A DNA stretch of 64,000 nt from positions 124,001 through 188,000 of the forward strand of contig NZ_JARXIA010000012.1 of NCBI RefSeq assembly GCF_031127875.1, given 5' to 3'. The position numbers were made by a program, and so were the translations under genes. This document shows positions 52,417 to 60,706 of the stretch, piece by piece. The stretch's first letter is position 1. Each line of letters opens with the position of its first letter. A model generated the notes under the pieces. That model made no database searches and had not been told where the DNA came from. It worked only from the letters and a program-made list of their open reading frames with translations. The stretch is from Pelagicoccus sp. SDUM812005. Lineage in GTDB: Bacteria; Verrucomicrobiota; Verrucomicrobiia; Opitutales; Opitutaceae.

Positions 52417-52454
52417 TGCGCAACTAAAACCCAACGTTATATAAAACTTGCGCA
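52417..52454. repeat. Element C: TGCGCAA-N24-TTGCGCA downstream of the PaaX-like gene
   Basis: Perfect 7-base inverted arms at 52417-52423 and 52448-52454 with 24 bases between and the core CCCAACGTTATATAAA. It lies 57 bases after the PaaX-like stop codon; no rightward gene follows it. Confidence 0.75.
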
Positions 52455-52508
52455 ACTCGCCTTCCCCGACGCTTCCTCCCCCCTGCAAAGCGCCCCGACC
52501 AGGGCACG

Positions 52509-52538
52509 TAAAAGGCCGTACCCTCTCGGATACGGCCT
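52509..52538 (-). terminator. Rho-independent terminator of the double-parvulin gene
   Basis: AGGCCGTA (52513-52520) and TACGGCCT (52531-52538) form an 8-bp stem around a 10-base loop. Read leftward, the hairpin is followed by a short T run (complement of about 52510-52513). It lies 32 bases after the parvulin stop. Confidence 0.75.
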
Positions 52539-52570
52539 CGAAATAAAAACGGATCGCGCGCCGCTAAGCC

Positions 52571-53134
52571 CTACACGTTGCGCTCGGTCACTTCCAACAG
52601 GTGGTAGCCAAACTGCGTCTTGACCGGACCCTGCACCTCATTCACCGGCGCCGAGAAAACCACCTCGTCGAATTCCGGAACCATCTGGCCGCGGCCAAAC
52701 TCGCCCAACGCTCCGCCGCTCTGGCCGGACGGACACTTCGAGTGCGCCTTCGCCAAGTCCGCGAACGCCTCGCCGGCGTCGATCTTCGCCTTGAGCTCCT
52801 GACACTGCTCCTCCGACTCCACCAAGATATGGCGAGCGCTCGCCCGCGGCATCGAGTCGCCGCGCGCCGTCACCTCCAAAAGGTGGTAGCCAAACTGCGT
52901 CTTCACTGGCCCCTGGACTTCCTTCACCGGCGCCGAAAAAACCACCTTGTCGAATTCCGGCACCATCTGGCCCTTGCCAAACTCGCCCAATTCCCCGCCG
53001 CGCTGGCCGGACGGGCATTTCGAATGCTCCTTCGCAAGATCCGCGAAGGACGCTCCGCCCTCGATTTTAGACTTCAGCTCGTTGCAGAGATCTTCGCTCT
53101 CAACGAGAATGTGACGGGCACTGGCTCTAGACAT
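52571..53134 (-). CDS. Tandemly duplicated parvulin-type peptidyl-prolyl isomerase
   Basis: The product has 187 residues made of two parvulin (PpiC-type rotamase) domains, about 1-94 and 95-187. Both carry [11 protein letters not shown], [15 protein letters not shown], [16 protein letters not shown] and [13 protein letters not shown]. By eye about 74 of 90 aligned positions are identical, so the duplication looks recent. Free-standing parvulins are normally about 92 residues. There is no signal peptide, so it should act in the cytoplasm, catalysing cis-trans isomerisation of peptidyl-prolyl bonds. It is a single gene with its own terminator. Both copies keep the catalytic His and Cys-Pro positions, so both are probably active. 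Confidence 0.94.
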   Translation of the reverse strand: MSRASARHILVESEDLCNELKSKIEGGASFADLAKEHSKCPSGQRGGELGEFGKGQMVPEFDKVVFSAPVKEVQGPVKTQFGYHLLEVTARGDSMPRASARHILVESEEQCQELKAKIDAGEAFADLAKAHSKCPSGQSGGALGEFGRGQMVPEFDEVVFSAPVNEVQGPVKTQFGYHLLEVTERNV

Positions 53135-53299
53135 GGTATATAATTGGGTCTCAGGTTACGTATTCGAATTTAAGAGGACGGCCAACCTTGCAATCTCGCC
53201 CCAGCGCGTAAAGCCCCAATCCCCGCCCCTTCATTATCCCACTCCCCATCAAGCCCTTACTTCCCCCACTTTTCCCGGCACCCGCCCACCCCGCACCCC

Positions 53300-56200
53300 A
53301 TGAAACGCCACCTTCCAGCCCTGCTCGCCCTCGTCGCCACGCCCCTCTTCGCCGACTCCGAGCTCATCCCCTTTACCCTCCCTTGGAACGACGACGCCCC
53401 CGGCATCACCGACCTATCCCACCTCAACCACGACACCGCCGGCCAGCACGGCTACATCGCCGTCGACGCCCACAGCCACTTCACCGCCGGCGGAGAACGC
53501 GTCCGCCTCTGGGGCGTCAACATCACCTCCCACTCCTGCTTCCCCACCCACGCCGAAGCGGAAGGCATCGCCGCCCGCCTCGCCAAGTTCGGCTTCAACA
53601 TCGTGCGCTTCCACCACATGGACAACAACTGGGGCGGCGGCTCCCTCATCGACTACGCCCGAGGCAACTCCCGCCACCTCCACCCCGCCAACCTCGAAAA
53701 GCTCGACTACTTCATCGCCCAACTCAAAAGCCACGGCATCTACTCCAACCTCAACCTCATCAACTCCCGCGACTTCAAGGTCGCCGACGGCCTCGACCCC
53801 CAAACCGAAGCCCAGCTCGACGCCAAGGAACGCCACATCCTCGGCTTCGTCGACCCCACCTTCCGCGACCTCGAAAAGGAATTCGCCCGCAGCCTCCTCG
53901 CCCACACCAATCCCTACACCGGCCTCACCTACGCGGAAGACCCCGCCATCGCCGTCGTCGAAATCAACAACGAAAACGGCATCTTCCACCAGTACTACGG
54001 CGGCTCGCTCAACAAATGGCCCAAAGTATACAAAAACCAACTACAGGGTAAATGGAACGCCTGGCTGCAAAGCCGCTACCCCGACACCGCCTCCCTGCTC
54101 GCTGCCTGGAGCGGCGACAGCGAACCCTTCGGCCCCGAAAAGATCGCCAACCCCAGCTTCGCCAACGGTCTCGCCAACTGGAACTCCGAACAACACCAAG
54201 GCGCCGCCGTCACCGCCACCACCGGCACCTTCCACGGTCGCCTAGCCATCAAGCTCGACGTCACCACCACCAGCCAAACCAACTGGCACGGCCAGCTCAA
54301 CCAAAGCTCCCTCGCCCTCGAAAAAGACCAGCTCTACACCCTCACCTTCTGGACCCGAGCCGACGCCGCCCGTACCTTCAGCGTCGGTATCGGCCTCGCC
54401 TACGCCCCCTACTCTGGCGTGCACAGCTACGCAGGGCTCACAGCCACCACCGATTGGCAAAAGCACAGCTACACCTTTACCGCCGGCGTATCCGATAATA
54501 ACCTACGCCTCAACATCTCCAACTACATCGGCCAAACCGGAGCCCTCTACTTCACCGACTTCTCCCTTCGCTCCGGAGCCGACCTCACCGCCACTCTCCC
54601 CACCGGCCAAAGCCTCGAAGTCGCAAACATCGCCAGCAACACCAGCGATGGCTCCTACCTCCCCAAACGAAACCTCGACTGGACCCGCTTCCTCTCCGAG
54701 CTCGCTACCGACTACTGGACCGACATGCGCGACTACATCAAAACCGATCTCGGCTACGGCGGCCTGGTCAACGGCACCACCATCATGAACTCCACGCCCA
54801 ACATCCAAGGTGTGTATGATCTCGTGGATACGCACGCCTACTGGCAGCACCCCCAATTTCCCGGTACCCCGTGGGACCCAAACAACTGGACCGTCGAGCC
54901 CACCTCCATGGTAAACACCCTCGACAACACCCTAGCCGGCCTCGCCAAGCAACGCGTCCACGGCTACCCACACACCGTATCCGAATACCAACACGCCTAC
55001 CCCAACCCCTTCGCCTCCGAAGGCCCCCTCCTCGTCGCCGCCTACGCCTCCCTGCAGGACTGGGACGGCATCTATTTCTTCGACTACTCAAAAGGCAGCT
55101 CCGGCGCTTGGGACCAAGGCTATTGGGACGGCTACTTCAACATGAACGCCCACCCCTCCGCCATGGCCAACGCCCTCGCCGGCGCCCAAATCTTCCGCCA
55201 AGGCCACGTCGCCCCCGCCGCCCAGCAAGTCCTCCTCAACTTCTCCCCCGAAACCGAAACCCACATCGTCGCCACCCAAGGCCGCGCCTGGAAAGTCGGC
55301 GACGGACGCGACCTCGACATCCCCCACGCCCTCGCTCTCACCCACCGAATCGCCCTCTCCATCGGCGACTCCCCCAGCGGCCAGCCCGCTCCCCCCGCCG
55401 CTCCCGACGGCCCAGCGTATCCCTCCGACACCGACGAACTAAACTGGGACCTCTCCTCCCCCAATAAAGGAGTCGTCACCATCAACACACCCAAAACCCG
55501 CAGCCTCATTGGCTACATCGACAACCGCCGCTTCGACATCGGAAACGTCGGTATCGAGATCGCCACTACGCAAGAAGACTGGGCCACCCTCACCCTCACC
55601 GCCCGCCAAGGCTCCTTCGACCAGCCCTACTCCGCCGCCAACATCCTCCTCGTCGCCACCGGACTCACCGAAAACACCGGCATGCTCTGGACCGACTCCA
55701 CCAAAAGCTCCGTCGGCAGCAACTGGGGACGCGCCCCCTCCCTCACCGAAGCCATCCCCGCCACCATCACCCTGCCCTATCCCGCCGACCGCACCACCGC
55801 TTGGCCCCTCGACCAAACCGGCCAACGCCTCGACCCCATCCCCCTCGCCGCCAAGCCCGACGGCACCAGCTCCCTCGCCATCGGCTCCACCCACAATTCC
55901 CTCTGGTACGAAATCGAAGTCGCAGCCGGCGACCCCTACCAAAGCTGGCGCCAAAGCATCTGGACCGACCCCGCCGCCCTCGCCGACGATTCCCTCTCCG
56001 GGCCAAGCGCCGACCCCGACGGCGACCGCATCCCCAACCTCGTCGAATACTTCGCCGACCTCGACCCCAACTCCCCCGACACTCGCAGCCCCATCCAGCA
56101 AAGCGTCACCCTCGTAAACGGCAAGCCCACCTTCACCTACCAACTGCTCATCCCCGCCGACTACCCACTCGAGCGCCTCCGTATCGCCACCACCGCCGAC

Positions 56201-56362
56201 CTGCAAACCTGGCAAAGCCACTCCCTCGAAGCCGACCCCATCCACCTCCAAGTCACCCCCCACAACGCCACCCACCACCAGCTCACCCTCACCCACCGCC
56301 CCATCACATCCCCCGCCTTCTCCCGCTTCGCCACCCATTCCGAACACGAAAACTCCCCCTAA
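53300..56362 (+). CDS. Secreted clan GH-A glycoside hydrolase with inserted carbohydrate-binding module
   Basis: The product has 1020 residues with a signal peptide (MKRHLPALLALVATPLFA). The barrel opens with VRLWGVNITSHSCFPTHAEA and GFNIVRFHHMDNNWGG. The acid/base motif is EINNENG (Asn224-Glu225) and the likely nucleophile is Glu562 in HTVSEYQHAYPNPF. Between these, at about residues 275-435, lies a jelly-roll CBM4/9-like module (NPSFANGLANWNSEQHQG, LYTLTFWTRADAARTFSVG). The C-terminus has the DPDGDRIPNLVEYFADLDPN tail and a beta domain often seen on secreted Verrucomicrobiota enzymes. The catalytic part resembles GH5-like cellulases or mannanases, but I cannot fix the family or substrate. 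It stands as a single gene; the next one starts 147 bases later. Confidence 0.85.
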   Translation: MKRHLPALLALVATPLFADSELIPFTLPWNDDAPGITDLSHLNHDTAGQHGYIAVDAHSHFTAGGERVRLWGVNITSHSCFPTHAEAEGIAARLAKFGFNIVRFHHMDNNWGGGSLIDYARGNSRHLHPANLEKLDYFIAQLKSHGIYSNLNLINSRDFKVADGLDPQTEAQLDAKERHILGFVDPTFRDLEKEFARSLLAHTNPYTGLTYAEDPAIAVVEINNENGIFHQYYGGSLNKWPKVYKNQLQGKWNAWLQSRYPDTASLLAAWSGDSEPFGPEKIANPSFANGLANWNSEQHQGAAVTATTGTFHGRLAIKLDVTTTSQTNWHGQLNQSSLALEKDQLYTLTFWTRADAARTFSVGIGLAYAPYSGVHSYAGLTATTDWQKHSYTFTAGVSDNNLRLNISNYIGQTGALYFTDFSLRSGADLTATLPTGQSLEVANIASNTSDGSYLPKRNLDWTRFLSELATDYWTDMRDYIKTDLGYGGLVNGTTIMNSTPNIQGVYDLVDTHAYWQHPQFPGTPWDPNNWTVEPTSMVNTLDNTLAGLAKQRVHGYPHTVSEYQHAYPNPFASEGPLLVAAYASLQDWDGIYFFDYSKGSSGAWDQGYWDGYFNMNAHPSAMANALAGAQIFRQGHVAPAAQQVLLNFSPETETHIVATQGRAWKVGDGRDLDIPHALALTHRIALSIGDSPSGQPAPPAAPDGPAYPSDTDELNWDLSSPNKGVVTINTPKTRSLIGYIDNRRFDIGNVGIEIATTQEDWATLTLTARQGSFDQPYSAANILLVATGLTENTGMLWTDSTKSSVGSNWGRAPSLTEAIPATITLPYPADRTTAWPLDQTGQRLDPIPLAAKPDGTSSLAIGSTHNSLWYEIEVAAGDPYQSWRQSIWTDPAALADDSLSGPSADPDGDRIPNLVEYFADLDPNSPDTRSPIQQSVTLVNGKPTFTYQLLIPADYPLERLRIATTADLQTWQSHSLEADPIHLQVTPHNATHHQLTLTHRPITSPAFSRFATHSEHENSP

Positions 56363-56509
56363 ACACGCCGCCGCGCCGCGCTCCCAAAGCGATCGAAACG
56401 CTCTGCTCGCGTTCCTTCACCATTCAATTGACACTCCCCCGTCACAAACTACCGTCCCCGCTGCCTGTCAGAGCACCAACAACACAACAGCCAAACCAAA
56501 ACCAGAGCC

Positions 56510-57706
56510 ATGTCACACTTCGACACCGTTAGCCTCGCTCCCGCGGATCCCATCCTCAGCCTCACCGAGGCATTCAAGGCCGATCCCAACCCCGACAAGA
56601 TCAACCTCTCCGTAGGCGTCTTCGTCGACCAGTCCGGAGTCACTCCCATCCTCGACACCGTCAAGGAAGCGGAAAAGCGCATGCTCGAAAGCTCCACCTC
56701 CAAGAGCTACCTGCCCATGACCGGCACCCCCGCCTACGCCAGCCTCACCCAGAAGCTCTGCTTCGGCGAAGAGCTCGCGGGCCAACTGCAAGGCCGCGTC
56801 GCCTCCCTGCAGACCCCCGGCGGCACCGGCGCCCTGCGCGTCGCCGCCGACTTCATCGCCAAAAACCTCGATACCAAGACCGTTTGGGTATCCAACCCCA
56901 CCTGGGCCAACCACAAAGGCATCTTCGCCGCCCCCGGCCTCCAGGTCGAAACCTACAACTACTTCAACGCCAGCACCCTCAGCCTCGACTACTGCGGATT
57001 CCTCGAAACCCTCGAAGCCATCCCCGCCGGAGACGTCGTCATCCTGCACGGCTGCTGCCATAACCCCACCGGAGCCGACCTCACCCTCGAGCAGTGGGAA
57101 GACGTCGCCCGCATCGCCGCATCCAAGAAATGGATACCGCTCGTCGACTTCGCCTACCAAGGCTTCGGCGACGGCATCGAAGAAGACGCCGCCGCCGCCC
57201 GCATCATGGCCAAGGCCGGCCTCCCCCTCTTCGTCTGCCAATCCTTCTCCAAGAACCTCGGCCTCTACCAAGACCGCGTCGGCGCCCTGCACGTCGTCAC
57301 CGACGACGCCGCCAACTACGCCAACGTCGTCTCCCAGCTCAAGATCTCCGTACGCGTCAACTACTCCAACCCGCCCGCCCACGGCGGAGCCATCGTCACC
57401 ACCATCCTCTCCGACGAGAAGCTCACCGAGCAGTGGCACGCCGAGCTCGCCGCCATGCGCGAACGCATCGCCAGCGTGCGTACCCAGTTTGTGGATGCGC
57501 TAAAAGCCGCCGGCATCCAGCGCGACTTCAGCTTCCTCACCCAGCAAAAAGGCATGTTCTCCTTCACCGGCCTCGGCAAGGAGCAAGCCATCGCCCTGCG
57601 CGAGAAGCACAGCGTCTACATCGTCGACTCCGGCCGCATCAACGTCGCCGGCATCACCGACGACAACATCGACCGCGTCGTCGCCGCCATCAAAGCCGTC
57701 CTGTAG
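56510..57706 (+). CDS. Aspartate/aromatic-amino-acid aminotransferase, class I PLP
   Basis: The product has 398 residues, the usual length for AspC/TyrB. The opening LAPADPILSLTEAFKADPNP plus DKINLSVGVFVD is characteristic, as are SYLPMTGTPAY, LQTPGGTGALRVAADFI, HGCCHNPTGADLTLEQW and the PLP lysine Lys248 in SFSKNLGLYQDRVGAL. The C-terminal Arg that binds the substrate carboxylate is in SGRINVAGI. It transfers the amino group between aspartate, tyrosine or phenylalanine and 2-oxoglutarate in the cytoplasm. AspC versus TyrB specificity cannot be decided from the sequence alone. A terminator follows, so it is probably monocistronic. Confidence 0.94.
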   Translation: MSHFDTVSLAPADPILSLTEAFKADPNPDKINLSVGVFVDQSGVTPILDTVKEAEKRMLESSTSKSYLPMTGTPAYASLTQKLCFGEELAGQLQGRVASLQTPGGTGALRVAADFIAKNLDTKTVWVSNPTWANHKGIFAAPGLQVETYNYFNASTLSLDYCGFLETLEAIPAGDVVILHGCCHNPTGADLTLEQWEDVARIAASKKWIPLVDFAYQGFGDGIEEDAAAARIMAKAGLPLFVCQSFSKNLGLYQDRVGALHVVTDDAANYANVVSQLKISVRVNYSNPPAHGGAIVTTILSDEKLTEQWHAELAAMRERIASVRTQFVDALKAAGIQRDFSFLTQQKGMFSFTGLGKEQAIALREKHSVYIVDSGRINVAGITDDNIDRVVAAIKAVL

Positions 57707-57745
57707 GACCAACCTCCCACGGCGAAAAAGACTTTATATCCCTCC

Positions 57746-57773
57746 AGGCGAGCCCACCCCGGCTCGCCTTTTT
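57746..57773 (+). terminator. Rho-independent terminator after the aminotransferase
   Basis: AGGCGAGCC (57746-57754) and GGCTCGCCT (57761-57769) form a 9-bp stem with a six-base loop, followed by a run of T to 57773. Confidence 0.93.
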
Positions 57774-57785
57774 CGCGTCCGCGCA

Positions 57786-57907
57786 GCAGGATCCCACAAC
57801 CCCCACCAAACCCCATCTGCGAAAATCTGCTGCCAAACACCCCATCACCCACATCCCCAAAAATCGATCTGCGCACATCTGCGGAAATCTGCGGGCCAAA
57901 AAAAGCC
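57786..57907. repeat. Dispersed intergenic repeat with 10-bp-phased ATCTGCG units
   Basis: GCAGGATC is followed by two and then three ATCTGC(G) words in 10-bp phase and an A-rich end (GCGGGCCAAAAAAAG). The layout parallels 1579-1654 and 2146-2211, where the phased word is TTCGCG. Confidence 0.65.
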
Positions 57908-58054
57908 CCCCCACCCCGCTCCATCCAAACACCATATCCACCCTAGGGCATCCAGATCCACGAAAAGCTAGTAAGGAAATAACCCCACACATCCGATCCA
58001 ATCGTTGCAATTCCCCTAGCGGAATTGTTTACTAGCTTCCAGCAATTCCTCCTC

Positions 58055-60358
58055 ATGAAAAAGCCTCCCACAGGCGATGGGCCTGCTCCCAAGCGATTCC
58101 TGGTCAACGCCCGCGCCCAAGTCATCGACTCCCCCACGGCCCCGCCGTCCGCCCAAACAGGCCCCGTAGCGTGGGCCAGCCAAGTCCACCCCTCCCTCGA
58201 GCAAGCCTGCCAAGACGCCTTCGACGCCTTCCTCGAAAGCGGAAAAACCAGCTGGCAAAGCTCCTTCCCCCCCGCCGACGCCCCTAGTTGGATTACCCTC
58301 CACTTCGAACGCATCGCCACCCCAGACTCCCCCCAGGAGTGCTACCAAGTCACCCTCGAGCCCCACCCGCCCGCCCTCGTCGAAAAACGCGCCGCGAAGC
58401 AGGACGACTACCGCAAACGCTACAAGAACCTCCTGCGCAAGATGAACCTGCTCATGGGCTCCTCCCAGCAAATGTGCTGGGACTGGGACCTCCAAAGCGA
58501 CTCCATGACCCTCGTCGGCCCCCAAGAGTGCATCCTCGGCTACCACTACGACGAAATCGACGACGGATCCACCTTCTGGTTCGAACGCGTCCACCCCGAC
58601 GACCTCCGCGAAACCCGCGAATCCCTCCAACAAACGATCGACGGCAACCAAGACACCTGGGACTCCGAGTACCGCTGCAAAAGCGCCGCAGGCCCCTACC
58701 TCTGGATCAAGCAATTCGGCGTCGTCACCCAACGCCGCGAGGACGGCAAGGCCAGCCACATGCTCGGCACCACCCAGCTCATCGAACAACGCAAGAAAAC
58801 CGAGCGCGAAAAACAGCGCCTGATCGAGCGCTACCGAGCCATCGCCGACGCCCAAGGCGACGCCGTCGTGCGCATCACCGCCGACCACCGCATCACCTAC
58901 TACAACGACGCCTTCGCCCAACGCTTCCTCCGCACCGACGATCCACAGCTCACCCTCACCCTCGAAGAAACCCTAACGCGCTGCCCCGACCTCTCCCCCT
59001 TCGGCTCCGTCGTCGAAACCACCCTGCAAAACCGCATCTCCCACACCTTCGTCACCGACAGCGCCCCCCGCCACGGCCACGCCCTGCGCCACCTCTGGCA
59101 CGCCACCCCCATCGGCGATCCCCACGCCCCCGTCCAAGAAGTCCAAATTTCCGGGCGCGACGTCACCGCCCTCAAGTCCCTCGAAGAAGCCCTCGTCCAG
59201 TCCAACCGCGAAAACCAAGCCAAGGACCGCTTCCTCGCCATGATCAGCCACGACCTCAAAACCCCGCTCAACCCCATCCTCGGCTTCTCCGAAATCCTCA
59301 TGAGCCGCCCCCGGCTCGACGAAGACGTATCCACCCTCGCCGAACGCATCCACGCCGCCGGACGCCAGCTCCACGAGCACATCGACAGCCTCCTCGAGAT
59401 CTCCAAGATGGACCCCGAGATCTACGACCGCGAGTCCGACTCCGTCACCCTCAACGACCTCCGCGACGACTTCGAATCCACCTTCGCCCTCAAGGCCGAG
59501 AAAAAAGGCATCACCTTCCTCACCGCCCTAACCGGCCCCCGCGACCAAACCTTCGCCCTCGACCAGAAGCTCCTGCGCAACGTCCTCAACAACCTCATCG
59601 ACAACGCCATCAAGTTCACCCCCAAAGGCAAAGTCCTCCTCCTGCTCGGCCTCTCGCCCGCGCCCGACGCCCACGCCTCCGCCCAACTCACCTACAAAGT
59701 CATCGACGACGGCCCCGGCATCCCCGAAGGCAGCCTGCAGCAGATCTTCGAACCCTTCGTACGGGTCGACTCCTCCAATTCCCGCGAGACCGAAGGCGCC
59801 GGGCTCGGGCTCAGCATCTGCCGCCGCGCCCTCGAAATCCTCGGCGGAGAGATCCAAGCCACCCCCAACCCCGACCAAGGCATGACCTTCAGCGGCACCA
59901 TCCCCGTCGCCCCCATTCGCCCCTCCCAGCAAGCCCTGCCCGCCCACTCCAGCGACGCAAGCTTCCGGCCGCCCCCCAATACCCGCACCCTCATCGTCGA
60001 CGACATCAAGAGCAACCTCGAGGTCCTCCAAGAAGTCCTCTCCGACCTCGACCTCAAGTCCGAAGCCTGCAGCGACGGCGCCACCGCCATCGAGCTCATC
60101 TCCGAGATACCCTACGACATCGTCTTCCTCGACATCCACATGCCGCAAATGAACGGCATCGAAACCTACAACAACCTACGCTCCCGCGACAACGCCCGAG
60201 CCCGACCCTACTTCGTCGCCGTCACCGCCGACTCCACCCCCCAGACCCGACAATCCTGCACCGAAGCCGGTATCGAAGATTTCATTACAAAGCCCATATC
60301 CCGTTCCAAGATAAAGCGCGTCCTAGGCGACTTCCAAAAAAAGAAAAACCGCACCTAA
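58055..60358 (+). CDS. PAS hybrid sensor histidine kinase
   Basis: From the ATG at 58055 the product has 767 residues; an upstream TTG would add ten. There is no membrane helix. An N-terminal region of low similarity (about 1-115) is followed by a PAS domain of PAS_3 type (CWDWDLQSDSMTLVGPQECI, ERVHPDDLRETRES) and a second PAS (DAQGDAVVRITADHRITYYN). The HisKA has His399 in MISHDLKTPLNPILGFSEIL, then LNNLIDNAIKFTPKG, DDGPGIPEGSLQQIFEPF and GAGLGLSICRRALEILGG. The C-terminal receiver has TLIVDDIKSNLEVL and Asp693 in VFLDIHMPQMNGIE. The type differs from the 8-23 kb kinases (LSHDLKTPLNP instead of LAHELRNPLAP), so it is not part of that paralogous set. Target unknown. Confidence 0.9.
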   Translation: MKKPPTGDGPAPKRFLVNARAQVIDSPTAPPSAQTGPVAWASQVHPSLEQACQDAFDAFLESGKTSWQSSFPPADAPSWITLHFERIATPDSPQECYQVTLEPHPPALVEKRAAKQDDYRKRYKNLLRKMNLLMGSSQQMCWDWDLQSDSMTLVGPQECILGYHYDEIDDGSTFWFERVHPDDLRETRESLQQTIDGNQDTWDSEYRCKSAAGPYLWIKQFGVVTQRREDGKASHMLGTTQLIEQRKKTEREKQRLIERYRAIADAQGDAVVRITADHRITYYNDAFAQRFLRTDDPQLTLTLEETLTRCPDLSPFGSVVETTLQNRISHTFVTDSAPRHGHALRHLWHATPIGDPHAPVQEVQISGRDVTALKSLEEALVQSNRENQAKDRFLAMISHDLKTPLNPILGFSEILMSRPRLDEDVSTLAERIHAAGRQLHEHIDSLLEISKMDPEIYDRESDSVTLNDLRDDFESTFALKAEKKGITFLTALTGPRDQTFALDQKLLRNVLNNLIDNAIKFTPKGKVLLLLGLSPAPDAHASAQLTYKVIDDGPGIPEGSLQQIFEPFVRVDSSNSRETEGAGLGLSICRRALEILGGEIQATPNPDQGMTFSGTIPVAPIRPSQQALPAHSSDASFRPPPNTRTLIVDDIKSNLEVLQEVLSDLDLKSEACSDGATAIELISEIPYDIVFLDIHMPQMNGIETYNNLRSRDNARARPYFVAVTADSTPQTRQSCTEAGIEDFITKPISRSKIKRVLGDFQKKKNRT

Positions 60359-60706
60359 CCCCGCCCCCCCCCGTAGGGCTGTCGCTCGCGACACGCCGCG
60401 TTGCAGGATCCCCCGTAGCGCGGAGCTTCAGCCCGCGACCGCCTTGCAGGATCCCCACACACCAACCTCCCCCCCAACAAACGCCACCTCGCTCATCAGA
60501 GCGATGTCCACCCGCCCCCATCCTCAGAAACCCCAAAAAATCCGCGTAATCTGCGGGCCCAAAAAAAACACAACCCAATCCCCCACATCCCCACTCATCC
60601 CACTCCCCATCCCAGTCCAAAAAAGGCCCGGGCCGCGGAAAAGCTCCCCCCGGAACTCTATCATCCAACGACCCGGACCCAAATCCAGTCCAGAGCTGCG
60701 ACGCCC
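60359..60706. repeat. Intergenic region with two GCAGGATC repeats and a phased ATC(C/T)GCG pair
   Basis: GTCGCTCGCGACACGCCGCG precedes TTGCAGGATCCCC at 60401; a second TTGCAGGATCCCC lies at 60444 after TTCAGCCCGCGACC. ATCCGCG (60540) and ATCTGCG (60549) are followed by GGGCCC and an A run. No gene seen. Confidence 0.65.

Larger units (their letters stand above)
57707..58054. other. Intergenic region with terminator and phased dispersed repeats
   Basis: It contains a terminator at 57746-57773, a GCAGGATC word at 57786-57793, and ATCTGCG units: at 57815 and 57825, then at 57867, 57877 and 57887, again 10 bases apart, ending in GCGGGCC and an A run. No gene seen. Confidence 0.65.
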
